Shown: in pieces, positions 59,074-64,000 of the stretch
Position numbering within the stretch: the stretch's first letter is position 1
Layout of the letters: each line of letters starts with the position of its first letter
Source of the DNA: Sipunculus nudus
Taxonomy: Eukaryota > Annelida > Sipuncula > Golfingiida > Sipunculidae
Assembly (NCBI GenBank): GCA_026874595.1
Contig: CM049318.1
Location: forward strand, 60,240,250-60,304,249
Direction: 5' to 3'
DNA: 64,000 nucleotides
Translations under genes and position numbers: made by a program
The notes under the pieces: model-generated
What the model was told of the DNA's origin: nothing
Database searches by the model: none
The model's input: the letters and a program-made list of their open reading frames with translations, nothing else

Positions 59074-61555
59074 TTTTGTATATTTTTGTACGCTCCCGAG
59101 GCAGCGGAAATCTTGCGCTTCTGAAGAAGCAACTGATTTTCACGCTCCCAGCTTTGACCGTTTATGATATCCTATGTGCCCAAGGCCCTAAGCAAACCAC
59201 GTCAGGGGCAATTCTCTCTGAGCCTGTGACCTGTTCAGACGGTTACGCGGAGCGATGAGCTGTCACTCAATACGAAATAAACATGATTGGCTCCGTGTAT
59301 TCCTCGCTTGGCTTTGTCTTCCAGCACAAGGTCTCATCTGATTGGGCAAAAATACAGTGCTCCCCTCTGGTGTAGTAATTCAGGATACGAGGTCATAACA
59401 AACAGCGTCTTACGATATAGGTAGTAGCCATATAGATAAAGCGCTGCGTAAAGAGCGTATATTTTTGTAGAATTAGGTCAAAAATAAGCAAGAGGCACCC
59501 TGGTCATTTTGTAATTCTAATCGCTTAAACCTGCGGTCCATCAGTTCACACTTGATAGAAACCGACAATTTTTTAATGTGCTTGTGTACCTGTTGAGATT
59601 GTAGTGAAAAAGAGATTCCAATATATAAATCATTTAAAACTTAGTCCTGAACGACTTTGGTTCAAGTACGATTCCTATATTAAAGTGCAATACTTACTTT
59701 AATCTTTTTTGTTAGAAGATTTCAGATATTTTAAAATTTACGCTTCTTTTTTTTAAATGATGCCATATCAATGACTGAACCAAACATATTTATACCCTAG
59801 CATAAAGTCGTAAGACATTTTAGGAGCACTCCATGCAAATCCGCACAATGCCCGCGGCAAGTTCAGTCAACTATAGTGGTCACACTTTTTGGACTCGCCC
59901 ACATCAGAGATGCATGCCTCACGCAAAGTTTTGTCTACGTTTTGTGGTTGCTGTCTCAGGCCCGACGAGGATACTGAACAAAAACATTTGGAATTTAAGT
60001 TTGATTTTATTGTCGATGACACAAGGAAATCGGGGCTCATTAAACATACAGACAATTCATAACCAATGCAAGCACATTATATCGCAAATATCAAGTGACC
60101 AACGGGTAATGACGCTCAGCGTCAGCATCAGGCACATTGGATGGCCGTACATGATCAAGCAAGAGGATATTCAAGAAGTGAACCAGCTGACCCATACATG
60201 AGAACACATCGTATGACAAACAACGACAAAGGCTACACCAATTAATTCATTGCGTTATCAATCAGAAATTCATGTTTGATGTATAGTATTTTCAGGATAA
60301 TTTTCTTCAGCTTTTCTTTTCACAGCATATATCCCCTGACTCAGCATTTGCAACTGCCCACTTCGTTCATGTAGAACTGCTCTGTACTTATTTATTTAAA
60401 CAAGGTTATATATTTTTCCCGCGTACAGTACCCCACTCCTAAGCTGAAACTCCAACTGTGTCTTGCCTAACATAAAATCTCTTAACATTTGAACAAACCC
60501 TTTTAATGCTGAAGAAACTGTAGGAAGTGTAACCAGTATTATCAAAGTTGTCCAAGATCAATATAGCACGAATTTAATGACAATGCATTTACCCATTCCT
60601 GAGATATGTATGATTGTTAAAAAATATTAATAAGTAAAGATGACAATTCACCAAGTTGTTCATTGTGTGAGTTGAGATACCAATTAAATTTGTAAATTCT
60701 TTCTTTTAAACAAAAGAAAATAACACAATGATAATTTAATACAAAGGTCTCTTGATAAAAAAATCGGTATATGTACTGTGAATTGTTATCCATATCGAAG
60801 GACACCCCCCCCCCCCCCCCCCCCCTTCCACACAAAGAAACACACTTACACCATTTAAGGGCCTCTCTCATAAATCCTCCATCCGCCCCGACAGGATATG
60901 GGTCTTACCACCATGTTTGACTTTCTATGTAGGAAAAACATCACTATCAAGCTGACGAAGTTAAGTGTTTACAAACTGCAACACAGTGTTACATTAGTTT
61001 ATTAAGCGAACACACGGTGTCGCTAGTTACCGCGCAAACATAGATCTTTCAGTGTGGAAAGTTTAAAATTTAAAGACTGAAATTAACGGCAATGTAGCCA
61101 CTCTATTTCACAACATTTTTCTCCATGTTTACTAGTTACATATACATTCCAGTGTGATGTGGGCCACCTGATTTGTTGTACTACAATAAGAAGTATTAAT
61201 TCTTTCTGAATAATTAAAGAAATGATGAAACAGTCCTTATACTATAATGAACACCAGCTAGCCGTGGAAGACACGACTTAATGTGTGAGGTACATATTGG
61301 GCTAAACTATAACCTTTATCAGTTAACAATAGAATGCCACGTCAGTGCTTATATAAGGCATGATAAAAAGCGGCAGTGATTTTCATATGGAGCAATTTCG
61401 AACATTATATACATCAACAGATATTCAGTGATAAACACATGGTAAAAAATATAAATTGTAAAAAAATCATTTTGAAACTGAGGATTATATTTGTAAATGT
61501 TACATGCTGTGAGCGTGTTTTTTTTTTTTTTGTTCTAGAGACTTTGGCTTATATA

Positions 61556-61620
<65 letters not shown>

Positions 61621-61733
61621 TAAACTTTTGCCTAAGTAACGTTTCATTGATAAATGACGTAACGAGAAAGTGTCGCCTGCCTGCAAGCGGGTTAATTACG
61701 TGGAAATACATACAACATGAATGACGCTCTTTC
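59074..61733. other. Intergenic, no gene recognised
   Basis: Contains a 21-C run (60805-60825) and an (AT)n tract (about 61558-61618). An open stretch at 59833-60201 has no recognisable motif. Less repeat-rich than the block before it. Confidence 0.5.
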
Positions 61734-62192
61734 CCGGTAGAGGTCGCTGGTGATCCTTACCCATGCACCTGCATTCATGTACAAATCCACCGAATCAGTT
61801 TAGTTAACTGCTACCTAACCTCAATATCATCCAATATAAGCAAAAATTGGAAGTCATACTCAGCTACTAATGCGCGGACTATTTTTATTTTTAAACATAG
61901 AGAAACAGTTAAAAAAAAAGAACCGTTCATCAAGTAAAACTATTATTTTTATAATACCTTATCCGTCAGTTCATGGCCAGAGCAAATTACTTTTATTGTT
62001 GTTGATGTTTTAATTGTTATTCTTGTTGTTTTCGTTGTTATTCTTCTTCTTCTGAAAATTTACACATTAAACAAAACATCATATGAGAATTATAACATAT
62101 TTTGGTTGATACGCATGCTATTAAAATATCCAATTACAACATTTGTTTTATTCACTGCAGAGGGTCATGCCACCGGCAGCGACCTCTACCGG
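61734..62192. mobile_element. MITE with 16-bp perfect terminal inverted repeats
   Basis: CCGGTAGAGGTCGCTG (61734-61749) is exactly inverted at 62177-62192. The ends are GC-rich against an AT-rich 459-bp interior. No coding capacity or clear target duplication. Confidence 0.6.
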
Positions 62193-62295
62193 CTACGGTA
62201 GGAAAATAGTGCTCAAGCAGATAACATCACAAGCACTTGATTACTGAGTCAAAAATACACTTGATAATTTAACTGCCTTTACATTAATGGTATAT

Positions 62296-62301
62296 TTTAT
62301 T
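62296..62301 (-). other. Poly(A) signal overlapping the stop codon
   Basis: On the - strand the stop and signal overlap as TGAATAAA. If used, the 3' UTR would be about 15-30 bases. A more distal signal is possible. Confidence 0.45.
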
Positions 62302-62542
62302 CAATTCTTTGTTCCCTTTGCGGGTAGTCCCCAACATGATCTCATCATAAGGTCAAAGTAAGCGTCGTCCTCTACGGTGCAACTAACACCAGCGTAGTAA
62401 TTCAAAAACTCGTCACGTGTCACCATGCCATCCTCGTATCCAGGGGTATCGTATGTATCCAGGAAGTGACGTAGAACCTGATCCAGGGTCCATTCCCCGG
62501 AGATGAACTTTGGATGTTTCTTCGCATGAATTTTGTATGTTT
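62301..62542 (-). CDS. CAPSL: Calcyphosine-like EF-hand protein, last exon
   Basis: On the - strand, acceptor TTGTTTTACAG leads into an exon with two leading bases, 79 codons and a TGA at 62303-62301. It encodes KKHPKFISGEWTLDQVLRHF, then LDTYDTPGYEDGMVTRDEF, LNYYAGVS and DLMMRSCWGL. This is the C-terminal region of the calcyphosine/CAPSL family: HPK..SGEWT, an EF-hand with D...DG.VT..EF, then YY.GVS and a final MM..AW. These are small calcium-binding proteins, often linked to ciliated cells. Upstream exons should lie to the right; I could not identify one within 62543-64000. Whether CAPS or CAPSL is the closer relative is uncertain. Confidence 0.82.
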
Positions 62543-64000
62543 CTGTAAAACAAAGTTATGAATGTTAATCATATACAAAAAAAACTATGTTATATAAATA
62601 AGATGTCATCAATGTTGTAACAAAAAAAATATCTGCAATGTAAAGCAGACATGAATAGGCTATACATGAATAGTGCATACATTTGTATACATATATAGTA
62701 TTCAATCCAGAAATGTCTTCATTATTGATTCAGCGCCAGACATAAAACACGTGGTTCTGAAGTCGTTTGTTTTGGTTTGTGTTAAAGATTTGGCCACTAG
62801 AGGGACGGACGAAATGTTGGACCTATCAATTTGCAAACGATGCGAACGTTGAGTTTTCGATTCACGCTCTGTGATTGGTTGAACTGGGTTTCATGGGTTT
62901 CATGAATATACCCACAAGATGGAAGATGTATTATGGAAAAGTGAAAAATTAAAAGTATCTACGTTGAGAGTAAAGCGCTGTGTAAAGATGATTTACTACA
63001 GTTTACATCATACGCGGTACACAGAGCAAAAATCTTCAGTGCCTCAGAAATGTACATTTCTAAATCAGATTGTGTCATAGAGGATACGTTCTTGAGTAGA
63101 AAATTAATTATCAAACAGTGCAGTCTGGTGAATACGTTGCCACAAATAGTGTTTCGATCTTTAATGACGAAGGAAATTTCGATTTTCTTTACATAATTTT
63201 GATAATAAATCATTTTTCACAAATGCATTACACCTGTATGTAACAATAAATCTAAAGGTAAATGGAAAATATTATTGAAAGCAAGTTTGGACTAAACTGT
63301 CACAGCGGGTTTTAACTTGGTCCTGCCTTCTTTTTCTCCTTGTTGGATCCTAGTCGAAAAACAGGATATTTGAATCAATCTAGATTTGTGTCAGAGTCCT
63401 CGAGAACTTGGTGGCCAGGAATAAATAGTGTGTACCTCGCGTCCAGTATCTGAGACCAGTCTAAAGTTACCACAGTGTTGTTGTGTAAATTCTGTTCCTT
63501 CCATCCAATCAGGTTGCCCGACTCATTGGCAGTAGCTCTAAGCAAAAACTGACCAATAAACACTGACTTAATATGGAGAAAATATGGATGAAGTGGTCGA
63601 CAGTTGATAAGACGTAGGCTCTGGGTTTCATATACTTCGATTTAAAGACGGCCGTCCTTCCTTTTATAAGTACGTACCTTAATCGATGTTCGTCCCTGAC
63701 CTGATAATATAAATAAGTGTACTCTGAATTGTTTTCTTTTGAAATCATGGATACAATTGATTTCCAAACGATATCCCAATCAGATACCGGTACTATTCAG
63801 CTAGTTTGCCTGGCGCGGAGATAATAATTTCAAGTGTCGCTTTTCATCGGATGGTCAAATATCGTCAACGTATCGATACAGGGACAGGTAACGATACCGA
63901 TACGGTATTTGACTTTGTTTCGCGATGTATCGGTGCAACGGTCAATCATTACGGACTTATTCCGGTGTCCGCTTTCTCATCTGGTGTCGTCCCATCTACG
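62543..64000. other. Probable intron/5' side of the calcyphosine-like gene
   Basis: No second EF-hand exon was found. Open - strand stretches at 62959-63213 and 63375-63563 do not resemble the family. A CTCF-like word CCACTAGAGGGA lies at 62794-62805. Confidence 0.4.

Noticed and set aside
59833-60201. A 122-codon open frame as a gene
   Set aside because: No recognisable motif, an overlapping antisense frame is also open, and composition is not coding-like.
63375-63563. An upstream exon of the calcyphosine-like gene
   Set aside because: The frame has no EF-hand features and no paired splice sites matching the phase of the last exon.

Overview
The window is AT-rich, intron-containing animal DNA, dense in non-autonomous transposable elements, with two partly visible conserved genes. 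A tRNA-derived SINE, a degraded LINE, and several families opening with a hairpin plus a TCCG-rich tract suggest an invertebrate. From memory of similar repeats I favour a mollusc or other lophotrochozoan; no species can be named from the sequence.

Genes. (1) A chondroitin polymerizing factor gene (CHPF type) lies on the + strand. Five exons are visible (16189-16317, 18258-18406, 18982-19100, 32807-32920, 33465-34603). Splice sites and phases agree and give 549 residues ending in the true C-terminus. The N-terminal part (about 225-250 residues by family length) must lie upstream; I found no convincing exon for it in 1-16188. (2) The last exon of a calcyphosine-like EF-hand gene lies on the - strand at 62301-62542. 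Everything else recognisable is repeat or mobile DNA.

Layout. 1-16188: AT-rich flank, Helitron-like copies (family H), hairpin-ended elements (family E), a TA-flanked MITE and other repeats. 16189-34603: CHPF. The 13.7 kb intron between its third and fourth visible exons is about 98% repeat: one Helitron-like copy, then a 40-bp minisatellite (about 105 units) interrupted three times by E elements, all at the same position in the unit. 34604-44281: 3' UTR, quiet sequence, MITEs and degenerate tandem repeats. 44282-50369: three E copies, one nested in another and one abutting. 51021-59073: a Helitron-rich block with an inverted pair of 161-bp tandem arrays around a 2.2 kb loop. 59074-64000: quiet sequence, one MITE and the calcyphosine-like exon.

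Themes. Family E looks like a modular carrier. Copies share a 5' hairpin and a 3' palindrome but hold different coding-like fragments: a LINE endonuclease piece and two unidentified exon-like pieces. Family H has Helitron-type 3' ends (hairpin, then CTAG) and carries a recurring 12-bp palindrome. Three consecutive CHPF splice acceptors sit within about 35 bp of mobile or tandem-repeat DNA, and the minisatellite units themselves resemble splice acceptors.
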